Shown here one piece after another: positions 63,803 to 64,000 of a DNA stretch of 64,000 nucleotides. The notes under the pieces were generated by a model. It saw nothing but the letters and a program-made list of their open reading frames with translations. It had not been told where the DNA came from and searched no databases. Origin of the DNA: an uncultured Aliivibrio sp. (lineage in GTDB: Bacteria; Pseudomonadota; Gammaproteobacteria; Enterobacterales; Vibrionaceae); NCBI RefSeq assembly GCF_946479765.1, contig NZ_CAMLHO010000005.1:33512-97511 (forward strand). Direction: 5' to 3'. A program made the translations under genes and the position numbers. Numbering within the stretch: the first letter of the stretch is position 1; every line of letters starts with the position of its first letter.

Positions 63803-63830
63803 ATTATACAGATCACACTTTTAGATGCAA
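63803..63830 (-). promoter_or_regulatory. S10-operon promoter
   Basis: On the minus strand TTGCAT (63830-63825) and TATAAT (63808-63803) are separated by 16 bases, a strong sigma-70 promoter. Transcription would start near 63797, giving a leader of about 280 bases before rpsJ. Confidence 0.8.
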
Positions 63831-63882
63831 GCATTGTTTGAAAAACAAACGAAATATTTTTATTTATTTCCTTACGGGCAAC

Positions 63883-63913
63883 AAAAAGGGAAGCCTAAGC
63901 TTCCCTTTTTTTA
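63883..63913 (-). terminator. tuf terminator
   Basis: AAAAAGGGAAGC pairs with GCTTCCCTTTTT around a CTAA loop, with A/T tracts on both sides. It lies 33 bases after the tuf stop and isolates it from the S10 operon. Confidence 0.92.
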
Positions 63914-63945
63914 GTCATGCGATTTATCGCAAAATCTTTAAGCTA

Positions 63946-64000
63946 TTAAGCGAAGATTTTAGCAACAACACCAGCACCAACTGTACGGCCACCTTCACGG
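63946..64000 (-). CDS. tuf: Elongation factor Tu, C-terminal fragment
   Basis: The last 18 codons before a TAA read REGGRTVGAGVVAKIFA after a partial codon, the conserved EF-Tu C-terminus (domain III). The rest lies beyond the window. Which tuf copy it is (tufA or tufB) cannot be told. Its terminator separates it from the S10 operon. Confidence 0.93.
   Translation of the reverse strand, partial: REGGRTVGAGVVAKIFA

Overview
The window is chromosomal DNA from a gammaproteobacterium of the Vibrionaceae, most likely the genus Aliivibrio (A. fischeri group). This rests on the low-GC coding style, the protein sequences, and gene orders such as djlA-lptD-surA-pdxA-rsmA-apaH, rplU-rpmA-obgE, rapA-rluA and the S10-spc-alpha ribosomal cluster. 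Species assignment is inference, because no search could be run. Nearly all of the window is core genome.

Left part (1-11.6 kb): the 3' end of a cheX-like chemotaxis gene, then pgi, a BamA/TamA-type outer-membrane barrel gene, alr and dnaB on the minus strand. A DUF481 outer-membrane protein gene lies on the plus strand, followed by an RND permease/adaptor efflux pair on the minus strand.

Middle part (11.6-37.2 kb): leuABCD on the plus strand behind a complete attenuator with promoter, a Leu-rich leader peptide and mutually exclusive hairpins. Next come a DUF547 gene, djlA, and the envelope/cofactor run lptD-surA-pdxA-rsmA-apaH, in which apaG is absent. A 182-bp structured repeat separates apaH from folA. 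Then follow a two-part ThrE-type exporter, obgE, rpmA, rplU, ispB, mdh and argR. A TAXI-type TRAP transporter operon with a UspA-family partner ends this part.

Accessory scar (37.2-39.1 kb): immediately after the UspA gene lie a 5'-truncated group II intron (maturase C-terminus plus domains V and VI), a short decayed stretch resembling the C-terminus of UmuC, and an intact Fic-domain protein gene with a cluster of TAGGTTA-like boxes upstream. This is the only clearly mobile-element-derived part of the window.

Right part (39.1-64 kb): rluA and rapA, the thiBPQ thiamine ABC transporter behind a TPP riboswitch, ubiX, mpl and fbp. The ribosomal protein cluster then runs on the minus strand from rpsJ (right) to rplQ (left). 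It carries an S10 leader, an internal terminator/promoter between rpsQ and rplN, and an alpha-operon S4-type leader before rpsM. The window closes with the 3' end of a tuf gene. I saw no tRNA, rRNA or CRISPR array. No convincing new multi-gene system was found. The best leads are the 182-bp element, the heptamer-plus-terminator modules after cheX and leuD, and the intron/UmuC/Fic scar.
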